From an uncultured Pelagibacteraceae bacterium (GTDB lineage: Bacteria > Pseudomonadota > Alphaproteobacteria > Pelagibacterales > Pelagibacteraceae), in assembly GCA_902553675.1 (NCBI GenBank), contig CACDLV010000009.1, positions 1-34,361 on the forward strand: a stretch of 34,361 nt of DNA. Direction: 5' to 3'. The notes below the pieces were generated by a model. The model did no database searches. It worked only from the letters and a program-made list of their open reading frames with translations, and was not told the origin of the DNA. Below are positions 1-8,313 of this stretch, in pieces (the stretch's first letter is position 1; every line of letters begins with the position of its first letter). A program made the translations under genes and the position numbers.

Positions 1-48
1 GGTGCATTTGTTGCCTGGATAACATACTACTTGTTAGCAAAAAAATAA
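1..48 (+). CDS. C-terminal end of an upstream CDS (truncated by window start), ending GAFVAWITYYLLAKK*; hydrophobic, probably a membrane protein
   Basis: Frame 1 reads GAFVAWITYYLLAKK then TAA at 46-48, 5 bp before the next ATG. Confidence 0.45.
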   Translation, partial: GAFVAWITYYLLAKK

Positions 49-53
49 TTTTA

Positions 54-800
54 ATGCACACATTTGATTTTAAAAATAGAACAGCTGTAGTTACTGGTGG
101 AGCTCAAGGGTTTGGTTTGGATGTTGCAAAAAGATTTTTAGAGTCTGGTGCTAAAGTGTTTATATGGGATATCGATGAAAAGCTTCTTAAATCAGCAGTT
201 GATGAATTAAAAAACCCTAACTTGTTTTACAATGTAGTTGATATATCAAATTATCAAGATGTAGAGAAAAACGTTGCAGACATAACTTCAAAATCAAATA
301 TAGATATTTTAATCAATAATGCCGGGATAACAGGTCCTACAGGTCCTTTGTGGGAGTATGATATAGATATGTGGAATAAAATAGTACAGATAAATTTAAT
401 GGGTACTTTTAACTGCTGTCGAGCAATTGTCCCAAATATGATTAAAAACAACTATGGAAGAATTGTTAATGTAGCTTCCGTTGCAGGTAAAGATGGTAAT
501 GCAAATGCAAGCGCGTATAGCTCAGGAAAAGCTGGCGCAATTGGGTTAACAAAAGCTTTGGGTAAAGAATTAGCTGACAAAGATATAGCTGTAAACGCTG
601 TCACCCCAGCAGGTGCTAAAACTAGAATTTTAGATCAAATGAGTAAAGAGCATGTACAAAGAATGCTGTCAAAAGTGCCAAGAGGAAGATTTCTTGAAAT
701 ACACGAGTTTACCTCACTAGTTTGCTGGCTTTCTTCACAAGAAAATACTTTTTCTACAGCTGCGGTATTTGATATCAGTGGTGGTAGATCCACATATTAG
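54..800 (+). CDS. SDR family NAD(P)-dependent oxidoreductase (FabG-like)
   Basis: Rossmann motif TGGAQGFG, NNAG motif, active-site S and YSSGK (YxxxK). Confidence 0.93.
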   Translation: MHTFDFKNRTAVVTGGAQGFGLDVAKRFLESGAKVFIWDIDEKLLKSAVDELKNPNLFYNVVDISNYQDVEKNVADITSKSNIDILINNAGITGPTGPLWEYDIDMWNKIVQINLMGTFNCCRAIVPNMIKNNYGRIVNVASVAGKDGNANASAYSSGKAGAIGLTKALGKELADKDIAVNAVTPAGAKTRILDQMSKEHVQRMLSKVPRGRFLEIHEFTSLVCWLSSQENTFSTAAVFDISGGRSTY

Positions 801-802
801 TC

Positions 803-934
803 TCAAAAATTTGAAACTATTTTAAGATCTTTATTTTGATTTTTAATTGAATTTTTACCCATAACTGGTGCTGTTATCATTATTGACCAATATATAAGAA
901 GTACAAATATAGAAATTATTTTCATATAACTCAT
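803..934 (-). CDS. Putative small membrane protein, 43 aa (MSYMKIISIFVLLIYWSIMITAPVMGKNSIKNQNKDLKIVSNF)
   Basis: Complete ATG-to-TGA ORF read manually on the minus strand; N-terminal hydrophobic segment and polar tail; fills the gap after the SDR gene; absent from ORF track because of size. Confidence 0.45.
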   Translation of the reverse strand: MSYMKIISIFVLLIYWSIMITAPVMGKNSIKNQNKDLKIVSNF

Positions 935-1014
935 TTAACAATCAATTTTGAATTTAGAATGTTTAAATTGTGACTGAATATTGAATTTATAAATAATCTA
1001 TCTATAAGAAGATC

Positions 1015-1665
1015 ATGTTTAAATTTTTTTATATTTTTATTGTATCATTAATTTTTCTAAATTCTGCATTTGCTGAAAACGTAAATATTTTTAAATTTAC
1101 GGAGCAAGAGCTTTCAAAGCTAGATGTTCGTAAGGTCAGAGGAGCAGATAACAAAACAGTTTATTCTGTTGGTTCAAATGAGAATGGTAATTTTTTAAAA
1201 GCAGTAGCTGATAACGCTGCTTCAGGCCTTGGAAAAGAGATAAAAATTGACTTAAACAAGACGCCATTTATCAATATAACATGGAAAATTGAAAAAGATT
1301 TGAAAGGTATTAATGAGAATTCAAAAAAAGGTCATGATTTTGCAGCTAGAGTTTTTGCGGTAAAAAAAACAGGAGCAACACCACTTTCAAATAGAGCTGT
1401 TAATTACGTTTTTTCAAGCAATAGTGTAGTCGGAGATAGTTGGCCAAGCCCCTATACAAAAAAATCAATAGATAATGTATTAGCAACTACAAAAGATAAT
1501 CTGAATGTTTGGGTAACAGTAAAAGCCAATGTCAAAGAAGATTTTAAAAAATTTCATAATTTAGATGTGAATGAATTAGATGGTCTAGCTATAATGGCTG
1601 ATACTGATAATTCAAAAATGAAATCAATTTCTTATTTTCAAAATATTTATTTTTCAGCAGATTAA
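1015..1665 (+). CDS. Secreted DUF3047-like protein
   Basis: N-terminal signal peptide (FKFFYIFIVSLIFLNSAFA); ITWKIEKD...HDFAARVFAV...NYVFSSN pattern typical of DUF3047; recognised from memory, not searched. Confidence 0.7.
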   Translation: MFKFFYIFIVSLIFLNSAFAENVNIFKFTEQELSKLDVRKVRGADNKTVYSVGSNENGNFLKAVADNAASGLGKEIKIDLNKTPFINITWKIEKDLKGINENSKKGHDFAARVFAVKKTGATPLSNRAVNYVFSSNSVVGDSWPSPYTKKSIDNVLATTKDNLNVWVTVKANVKEDFKKFHNLDVNELDGLAIMADTDNSKMKSISYFQNIYFSAD

Positions 1666-1806
1666 TTACCATTTTAAATACTTTTTTAATCCAATACTTA
1701 AAAATGATAATAAAATTGCTGCGATAACATCAGCGATTGGAATTGCATTTGGAAATCCAAAGTTCCATAAAATAACACCAATTAACCAAATTATATAAAC
1801 TTTCAT
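1666..1806 (-). CDS. Putative small membrane protein, 46 aa (MKVYIIWLIGVILWNFGFPNAIPIADVIAAILLSFLSIGLKKYLKW)
   Basis: Complete ATG-to-TAA ORF on the minus strand filling the intergenic gap; two hydrophobic stretches separated by a Pro/Asn turn; basic C-terminus. Confidence 0.55.
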   Translation of the reverse strand: MKVYIIWLIGVILWNFGFPNAIPIADVIAAILLSFLSIGLKKYLKW

Positions 1807-1864
1807 AGCATTTATTATATCTTAGTTTGTATAAATATTTCTCGTTTTTTGATATTAATGAACA

Positions 1865-2275
1865 ATGCATAAAACTTTTAGCCATAATATTAAAATTTAC
1901 TATGAGGATACTGACTCAGGAGGAGTGGTTTATTATGCAAATTATTTAAAATACTTTGAAAGAGCAAGAACAGAAGCTCTATTAACTATTGGTTATAGTA
2001 ATTTGAAAATTAAAGATGAGTTTAATTGTTTAATCATCGTTAAATCATGCAACATTGAATACAAAAAATCTGCATACTTAGAAGATAATTTAACAATAAA
2101 ATCTTTTATTTCTTATGTAACAAAAACCTCTTTTGTAATGGATCAGTCAATTTATAAAGATGATTTATTAATTGTAGATGCAAAAATACATTTGGTATTT
2201 GTTAATGAAAAAGGAAAACCTGTTAAAATTCCTGGATTAATTTTAGAAAAATTTGAAAATTACAAATCAGATTAA
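1865..2275 (+). CDS. ybgC: Acyl-CoA thioesterase, YbgC/4-hydroxybenzoyl-CoA thioesterase family
   Basis: Hotdog-fold motif YYEDTDSGGVVYYANYLKYFERARTE. Confidence 0.9.
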   Translation: MHKTFSHNIKIYYEDTDSGGVVYYANYLKYFERARTEALLTIGYSNLKIKDEFNCLIIVKSCNIEYKKSAYLEDNLTIKSFISYVTKTSFVMDQSIYKDDLLIVDAKIHLVFVNEKGKPVKIPGLILEKFENYKSD

Positions 2276-2289
2276 ATTATATAATATAA

Positions 2290-3090
2290 TTAAGCAAGAA
2301 TAGATTTAATTTTATGCTTAAACATTCTTTTTAAGTAGGATCTATTTTTCCATTTAAAGTAATCACTTATACCAGGAAGGATAAAAGTTGCTGGGTGTTT
2401 AAACCATACATTTTTAAAATCTAAATTTAAATGTTTATAAGGCTGTTTATTTTTGGAATAATAATCAACGTATACACTTGATCTTTTTTTTTCATTATTA
2501 TTTAATTCTTGCACTCCATGAAATGTGAATGGACTATGTAGAAAAATAACTGCTCGATTTGGTATATAGTTAACGATTTTCTCTATTTTTCTTCCATTCT
2601 TATTCGCTAAGATTGTAGATCCGCCCCAACTTTCCTTCCAATGTTTTGTTAGATATATTAAAATGTTTAAAACGTGTGGATATCCAGTTTCTGGTTCTGA
2701 AGAATGATCAACATGTGTTCCAACAAATCCGGATTGGTACATTTCATGGTAATTTGATAATGCAGTATTTCCTACAGAAGTTTGAAACAATTCATCTATA
2801 CCTGTTAATTTACGTAATTCGTTAACAAATCTATCTGAATTAAGTTCTTCAACAAGAATTCTGATTTTATTTGATAAATCAACATTTCTGCTATTCGATT
2901 TATTTCTCTCAAGAAATGTATCTAAATGTGCATTTTTAAATTTTTCTATAGTAAATTTGTCAGTATCTAATTCTGAAAAAAAAGATTTATCTAAAAAATT
3001 ATCAAAAACTATATGTGGAAATGGTTTTGAATTTTTGAATGTTTCTGAAAAATTTTGAAGACTAGTATACTTTTCACTTATTATCTTCAT
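2290..3090 (-). CDS. 2-oxoglutarate/Fe(II)-dependent oxygenase family protein
   Basis: HVDHS (HxD) ... FHGV ... KRSSVYVDYYS arrangement of the Fe/2OG-binding facial triad. Confidence 0.8.
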   Translation of the reverse strand: MKIISEKYTSLQNFSETFKNSKPFPHIVFDNFLDKSFFSELDTDKFTIEKFKNAHLDTFLERNKSNSRNVDLSNKIRILVEELNSDRFVNELRKLTGIDELFQTSVGNTALSNYHEMYQSGFVGTHVDHSSEPETGYPHVLNILIYLTKHWKESWGGSTILANKNGRKIEKIVNYIPNRAVIFLHSPFTFHGVQELNNNEKKRSSVYVDYYSKNKQPYKHLNLDFKNVWFKHPATFILPGISDYFKWKNRSYLKRMFKHKIKSILA

Positions 3091-3791
3091 AAATTTCCTT
3101 TTACAAATTCAAGAGCCTTTTCAATATTAACTGAGGGCAAATTTTTATAATAGAGATTTTTATAATCTTCAAAATTTTTATCTTGAATTCCATTTTGTCT
3201 TAGATAAATGGAATTTTCATTTATTTTAACTAACCCAACTCCTTGATCAACATTAGCTATTACAAATTCTATATTTTTAGATTTACTTAAATCAACAGCT
3301 ACTTTCCAAACATCACCTGAAAATTCTTGAGTTTCCTCTGTTTTTGATCTTGGTAGCATGTCATGTAATATAATTATACCATCTTTGTTTAGAAATTTTA
3401 TAGAATTGATTACATCTTTACTACATTGTTCATAGGTATGCAGGCCATCTATAAAAATTACATCAAAATATAAATTGTTATTTTTAAAAAATTCATCGCT
3501 AGTCATTCGATGAGTTCCACCTCTTAAAGGATCTACCCCAATTTTTTGGTTAAAGGGTAATGGAATTGTGTTAAAAGCTTTATTGTCAAAACATCCTATT
3601 TCAAGGTATTTACAATTCTCAAATTTTTTTTTTAAAATTACTTGATTAATCGCAAGTGAAATTAAACTAATTCTATTATATGGCTTTGAATCATATTCAA
3701 AAAAATTTTTAATTGATTTTTTTTTTATCTTCTTAATATAATAGTAGGGGTTCAATATTAGGGGCACAAATAGTCTAAATAAATTTCGCAT
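3087..3791 (-). CDS. Class I SAM-dependent methyltransferase (Methyltransf_24-like)
   Basis: YLEIGCFDNKAFN motif I, FDVIFIDGLHTYEQCSKDV, DGIIILHDMLP; overlaps the downstream gene by 4 nt (ATGA). Confidence 0.82.
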   Translation of the reverse strand: MRNLFRLFVPLILNPYYYIKKIKKKSIKNFFEYDSKPYNRISLISLAINQVILKKKFENCKYLEIGCFDNKAFNTIPLPFNQKIGVDPLRGGTHRMTSDEFFKNNNLYFDVIFIDGLHTYEQCSKDVINSIKFLNKDGIIILHDMLPRSKTEETQEFSGDVWKVAVDLSKSKNIEFVIANVDQGVGLVKINENSIYLRQNGIQDKNFEDYKNLYYKNLPSVNIEKALEFVKGNL

Positions 3792-3811
3792 ACTTCTCAG
3801 TACATTAAGAT

Positions 3812-4492
3812 TTAAATTTTAGCAATTTTTTTTACCTTTACAAATAAATCAATTATCATTTTTTCTGATATTAACTTAGTATTTACATTTCTTGGACTTG
3901 GATGATAACAGGCAAATAATTTTATATTACCTGGTAGTAAATAGGATTTTCCATGAATAAATTCTACTTTTTCTTTTAAATTATACTTTTTTTTATAAAA
4001 TTTTACACAATTATCAAATGCTACTTTTCCTAATGCAATAATAGTTTTTAATTTTTTTAAATTATAAATCTCAATATCAAAGTATTTTGAACAATTATTT
4101 AGTTCTTCTATTTTAGGTTTGTCTCCAGGAGGAACACATTTTAAAATATTTGTAACATACGTCGATTTTAATTTAAGACCATCAATTAAGTTTACAGAAT
4201 AAGGTTGATTGGAGATTTTAGCTTTAAATAAACATTTAAATAAAAAATCCCCAGATTTATCACCTGTAAAAGCTCTTCCAGTTCTTGTTCCCCCATGTGC
4301 TGCTGGGGCCAATCCAATTATTAAAATTTTTGCATCAATTGCACCAAAACCTGCAACTGGTTTTCCCCAGTAAGTTTCATTTATATTTTGTTTTCTTTTT
4401 TCTGTTGAAATTTTTTTTATATAATTAACAAGCCTTGGACATTTTTTACATTTAAGAATTGTTTTATTTAAATTATCTATTTTAATATTCAT
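3812..4492 (-). CDS. Uracil-DNA glycosylase, family 5 (UDGb)-type
   Basis: CKKCPRL Fe-S cysteines, GLAPAAHGGTRTGRAFTGDKSGDFL motif, YHPSPRNVNT motif. Confidence 0.9.
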   Translation of the reverse strand: MNIKIDNLNKTILKCKKCPRLVNYIKKISTEKRKQNINETYWGKPVAGFGAIDAKILIIGLAPAAHGGTRTGRAFTGDKSGDFLFKCLFKAKISNQPYSVNLIDGLKLKSTYVTNILKCVPPGDKPKIEELNNCSKYFDIEIYNLKKLKTIIALGKVAFDNCVKFYKKKYNLKEKVEFIHGKSYLLPGNIKLFACYHPSPRNVNTKLISEKMIIDLFVKVKKIAKI

Positions 4493-4494
4493 AA

Positions 4495-5053
4495 ATGAAA
4501 ATTTTAAATTATTTAATTATAATACTTATATGCATTAATCATTCAGTTAAAGCAGATTCAAAAAAAACTTTAATTGATGAATTGCAAAAGGGTGGAAAAT
4601 TAATTTTCATAAGACATGCTTATGCTCCTGGTGGTGGTGATCCAAATAATTTTGACATTAATGACTGTACAACTCAAAGAAATTTAAGCGATAGTGGTAG
4701 AGTTCAATCACAAAAAATTGGTAATTTTTTTAAGGAAAATAAAATTTCAATTGAGAAAGTTTATTCTAGTGAATGGTGTCGATGCAAAGAAACAGCATCT
4801 ATTGCTTTTAAAAAATACAAAACCAAAACCTTTTTAAACTCTTTTTTTTAGTACAAAATTTGCTAGTAATAGAAAAAGACAAATAATTGATTTTAATAAA
4901 TTTATTAGCACTTGGGATAAAGATCAAAATTTAGTTTTTGTAACACATTATGTGGTGATTTCTGAAATTTTAAATTACTTACCTTCATCTGGTGAGATTG
5001 TAATATCAGATAAGAGCTTAAAAGTTATTGATACTTTGGAAATTGAATATTAA
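4495..5053 (+). pseudogene. Histidine phosphatase family protein, frameshifted: N-terminal part 4495-4851 and C-terminal part in the +1 frame 4850-5053
   Basis: FIRHAYAPGGG (RHG-type motif) in first frame; continuation STKFASNRKRQIIDFNKF...NLVFVTHYVVISEILNYLPSSGE...IEY* in the +1 frame; switch is at a run of 8 T (4842-4849). Confidence 0.8.
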
Positions 5054-5064
5054 ATTAAACAATT

Positions 5065-5202
5065 ATGTCATCAAAAAGAGCTATGAGACAAGCACAAAAG
5101 CAATCATACGCAAAGCATCGTTCAAACATTACAAACAGTAAATTTGAATTTAAGAAAAAATTTCTAACAAAAAATAAAGAAGAAAAAAAAAGTAAAAACT
5201 AA
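5065..5202 (+). CDS. Putative small highly basic protein, 45 aa (MSSKRAMRQAQKQSYAKHRSNITNSKFEFKKKFLTKNKEEKKSKN)
   Basis: Complete ATG-to-TAA ORF 11 nt after the histidine phosphatase stop; strongly Lys/Arg rich; 4-nt tail-to-tail overlap with the minus-strand CDS. Confidence 0.5.
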   Translation: MSSKRAMRQAQKQSYAKHRSNITNSKFEFKKKFLTKNKEEKKSKN

Positions 5203-5633
5203 CTTTCTTGATCAAATTTCTCAATTATTTTACAAGTAGAGATCTTAGATAAACTTTCAACATCGTTCAAAACAGCTTTTACAAATATTTCAGGTTTATC
5301 TTTTTCAAATAAAATTTGAGTATAAAATTGCGGATATCCATGTTTCAATGTAAATATTTTTCCCTCCTCTATATAAATGTTTCTCACATAGGAGTTTTTC
5401 TTTTTTACACTTAAATCCGTTACTTTATATTTTTGATATGTTTTTTCGTTATAAACATAATTTCTTGTCATAATTAATTCATTAAGGTTTAGAATATATT
5501 CATTTTTTAAAAAGCCATCTTCTTTATGATCGCATTTTTTTAATATAATAATTTCTGACTGAGAATTAAATGATATAAAAAAAATTGAGAAAAAAAATAT
5601 TAAAAATTTATTTTCTCTCATTCTTATCCACAA
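5199..5633 (-). CDS. Hypothetical secreted protein; probable true start MRENKF at 5621
   Basis: Signal-peptide-like N-terminus (FLIFFFSIFFISFNSQS); same-strand arrangement with 5608-5781 and 5791-6042. Confidence 0.65.
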   Translation of the reverse strand: MWIRMRENKFLIFFFSIFFISFNSQSEIIILKKCDHKEDGFLKNEYILNLNELIMTRNYVYNEKTYQKYKVTDLSVKKKNSYVRNIYIEEGKIFTLKHGYPQFYTQILFEKDKPEIFVKAVLNDVESLSKISTCKIIEKFDQES

Positions 5634-5781
5634 AAAATAAAGCTATGATAAATATTATAGTCCAAGCAAATACAGACAATGTTTTTAAAGCAGTGGTATC
5701 AGCTCCCCAAACATCAAAGAATAAAGCTCCAATAATTATCCCTATAGCATAGATAATACTTACAATTTTTACTTTACTCAT
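5608..5781 (-). CDS. Putative small membrane protein, 57 aa (MSKVKIVSIIYAIGIIIGALFFDVWGADTTALKTLSVFAWTIIFIIALFFVDKNERK)
   Basis: Complete ATG-to-TAA ORF read on minus strand; two hydrophobic segments; lies between DUF1289 and 5199-5633 with a short overlap. Confidence 0.65.
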   Translation of the reverse strand: MSKVKIVSIIYAIGIIIGALFFDVWGADTTALKTLSVFAWTIIFIIALFFVDKNERK

Positions 5782-5790
5782 AATTTTATA

Positions 5791-6042
5791 TTACTCTTTG
5801 ATTAAGTTTTTCTTGAATAGAGATATACCATTATTTTTCTTATGTTCATAAGATTCATTAAAACTATCTAATTGCCATCCAGACAATCTTTCTTTTATTT
5901 CTTTTATATTATTTTCTTTCCATTCATCTGAGGTTTCTGGCTGTTTCCATATTTTTCTTTCTTCAATTGTTCTTGCACAACCGTAGCAATAACCCGTAGA
6001 TGGGTCAGTTTTACAAATACTTATACAAGGTGAAATAATCAT
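5791..6042 (-). CDS. DUF1289 domain-containing protein (Cys-rich)
   Basis: SPCISICKTDPSTGYCYGCARTIEE cysteine pattern, W...S...W region typical of DUF1289. Confidence 0.9.
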   Translation of the reverse strand: MIISPCISICKTDPSTGYCYGCARTIEERKIWKQPETSDEWKENNIKEIKERLSGWQLDSFNESYEHKKNNGISLFKKNLIKE

Positions 6043-6100
6043 TTTTTTAAATTTATATAATAATTGAATGATAAATAGTTATTTTTTTTAACAATTGTCA

Positions 6101-6129
6101 TTGGACAAATAGTTTCAATAATATATAAA
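6101..6129 (+). promoter_or_regulatory. Putative sigma70-type promoter for tRNA-Leu (and possibly tig)
   Basis: TTGGAC (6101-6106), 17-nt spacer, TATAAA (6124-6129), about 15 nt upstream of the tRNA. Confidence 0.45.
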
Positions 6130-6143
6130 ACCTCGTAATTTGT

Positions 6144-6228
6144 GGGGCGATGGCGGAATTGGTAGACGCGTTGGTCTTAGGAACCAATATGGCAACATGT
6201 GAAGGTTCGAGTCCTTTTCGCCCTACCA
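6144..6228 (+). tRNA. tRNA-Leu(UAG), CCA encoded
   Basis: Cloverleaf: acceptor GGGGCGA/TCGCCCT (one G-U), anticodon stem TTGGT/ACCAA with loop CTTAGGA, long variable arm, GGTTCGAGTCC T arm, CCA end. Confidence 0.95.
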
Positions 6229-6238
6229 TTAAAATATT

Positions 6239-7669
6239 ATGAAAGTTACAGTAGAAAATAAAAAAGGATTAAATAAAGACCTTAAAGTTTTCATTGATAA
6301 AGAGACAATGAACTCTTATATGGATAAAAAATATGAAGAGATAAAAGGTAGTGTAAATCTTAAAGGATTTAGACCAGGCAAAGTTCCAAAAGAAATTTTA
6401 AAAAGACAATTTGGTAAAGCAGTTTTTGAAGAAGTTTTAGATAAAGTTTTAAAAGAAACAACTGCAAAAGCATTAGAAGAAAATAAAATTAAACCAGCTG
6501 GTCAACCAAAGCTTGATTTAAAAATATACGGTGAAGATAAAGATCTTGAGTATGTTTTATCAGTAACAGAGTTACCAAAAGTAGAAATTAAATCTTTAGA
6601 AAATATTAAATTTGATGAATACACTGTAAAAATTGATGATAGTGAAACAGATAAAAGAATTAAAGAAATAGCAAAAAACCAGCCAAATTTTAAAGAAGTT
6701 AATGATGATACAAAAGCTAAAAAAGGGGATTTAGTTTCTTTAGACTACAAAGCGACTGTTGATGGCAAGGATTTTAAAGGAAGTGAAGGAAAGAATACGC
6801 AGCTAACTTTGGGTAAAGATTTATTTTTAAAAGGTTTTGATGAACAATTGATTGGAGTTAAAAAGGATGATGAAAAAATTGTAGAAGCAACTTTGCCAGA
6901 AAATTTTCCTGAAAAAGAATTAGTTAATAAAAAAGCTAAATTTAATTGTAAAATTTTAAGTGTTAAACAATCAGAAGAAGTAAAAATTGATGACGATTTT
7001 GCAAAAAATTTAGGAGCAAAAGATTTGAAAGATTTAAAAAAATTAATTTCAAAACAAATTAATGATGAATATAAAAATTCTCTAGATCAATTATCAAAAA
7101 ATCAAATTTTAAAAGAAATAGAGAAAATTAAAGTAGATGAAGTACCAGAAAATTTAATTGAAGAAGAGATAAAAATTCTTTCTCAAAATATTTCAGAAGA
7201 AGAAGTTAAGAAAAATAAAAAAGAATATGAAAAAAAAGCAATAACTAGAATTAAAACTGGATTAATTTTAAATGAGTTCGGTGAAAAAAATCAAAATAAA
7301 GTCACAGAACAAGAAGTTCAAGCTGAAGTACAAAAACAACTAAGAATGATGCCTGGTCAAGAAAAAATGGTTATGGATTTTTACCAAAAAAACCCATCTG
7401 CATTAGCGAGTTTAAGAGGAACTGTTTATGAAGAAAAAATTTTAAATTTAATTAAGGAAAAAGCTAAAGCAAATAAGAAAGAAATTTCAAAAGATGAAGC
7501 TGAAAAGATCTTAAAAGAAGCTCATGATCATGACCATAACCATGGAGAAGAAAAAAAAGAAACTAAGAAAAAATCACCCACAACATCTTTGAAACAAAAA
7601 AAACCTGCAACTAAAAAGACAAAATCAAAGCCAGCAGCAAAAAAGACAAAAAAAGTTAGCAAAAAGTAA
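6239..7669 (+). CDS. tig: Trigger factor
   Basis: FRPGKVP ribosome-binding signature ([17 protein letters not shown]), PPIase-like domain GDLVSLDY..., location upstream of clpP-clpX-lon. Confidence 0.97.
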   Translation: MKVTVENKKGLNKDLKVFIDKETMNSYMDKKYEEIKGSVNLKGFRPGKVPKEILKRQFGKAVFEEVLDKVLKETTAKALEENKIKPAGQPKLDLKIYGEDKDLEYVLSVTELPKVEIKSLENIKFDEYTVKIDDSETDKRIKEIAKNQPNFKEVNDDTKAKKGDLVSLDYKATVDGKDFKGSEGKNTQLTLGKDLFLKGFDEQLIGVKKDDEKIVEATLPENFPEKELVNKKAKFNCKILSVKQSEEVKIDDDFAKNLGAKDLKDLKKLISKQINDEYKNSLDQLSKNQILKEIEKIKVDEVPENLIEEEIKILSQNISEEEVKKNKKEYEKKAITRIKTGLILNEFGEKNQNKVTEQEVQAEVQKQLRMMPGQEKMVMDFYQKNPSALASLRGTVYEEKILNLIKEKAKANKKEISKDEAEKILKEAHDHDHNHGEEKKETKKKSPTTSLKQKKPATKKTKSKPAAKKTKKVSKK

Positions 7670-7701
7670 TCTCAAGTTGTATAAATAGAACGAATCAATT
7701 T

Positions 7702-8313
7702 ATGACAACTAAATTATCAGAACTTATGAGCAATCTTGTACCTATGGTTGTTGAACAATCAAGTAAAGGTGAAAGAGCTTATGATATTTATTCAAGACTA
7801 TTAAAAGAAAGAATTATTTTTTTGACAGGTCAAATTAATGATAACGTTGCATCATTAGTTACAGCTCAATTATTATTTTTAGAAGCTGAAGATCCGAAAA
7901 AGGAAATTTATTTATATATTAATAGCCCAGGTGGCTTGGTTACAGCGGGTCTTGGTATTTATGATACAATGCAATATGTGAAACCAGACATTTCTACTTT
8001 ATGCATGGGTCAAGCAGCATCTATGGGTTCTTTTTTGCTTGCGGCTGGTACCAAAGGAAAAAGATTTTCATTACCAAATTCAAGAATAATGGTTCACCAA
8101 CCATCTGCAGGTTTTCAAGGTCAGGCAACTGATATTGAGATTCACGCAAACGAGGTGTTATCTTTAAAGAAAAGACTTAATGAAATTTATTCAAAGCACA
8201 CTGGAAAAAGTATTGAAGAAATAAAATCTGCTCTTGAAAGAGATAATTTTATGACAGCAGATGTCGCACAATCTTTTGGTCTAATTGACGAAGTAGTAGA
8301 AAAAAGATCGTGA
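7702..8313 (+). CDS. clpP: ATP-dependent Clp protease proteolytic subunit
   Basis: [17 protein letters not shown] (catalytic Ser), [10 protein letters not shown] (catalytic His). Confidence 0.98.
   Translation: MTTKLSELMSNLVPMVVEQSSKGERAYDIYSRLLKERIIFLTGQINDNVASLVTAQLLFLEAEDPKKEIYLYINSPGGLVTAGLGIYDTMQYVKPDISTLCMGQAASMGSFLLAAGTKGKRFSLPNSRIMVHQPSAGFQGQATDIEIHANEVLSLKKRLNEIYSKHTGKSIEEIKSALERDNFMTADVAQSFGLIDEVVEKRS

Noticed and set aside
254-451. 65-aa minus-strand ORF inside the SDR gene
   Set aside because: Antisense to a clear SDR CDS.
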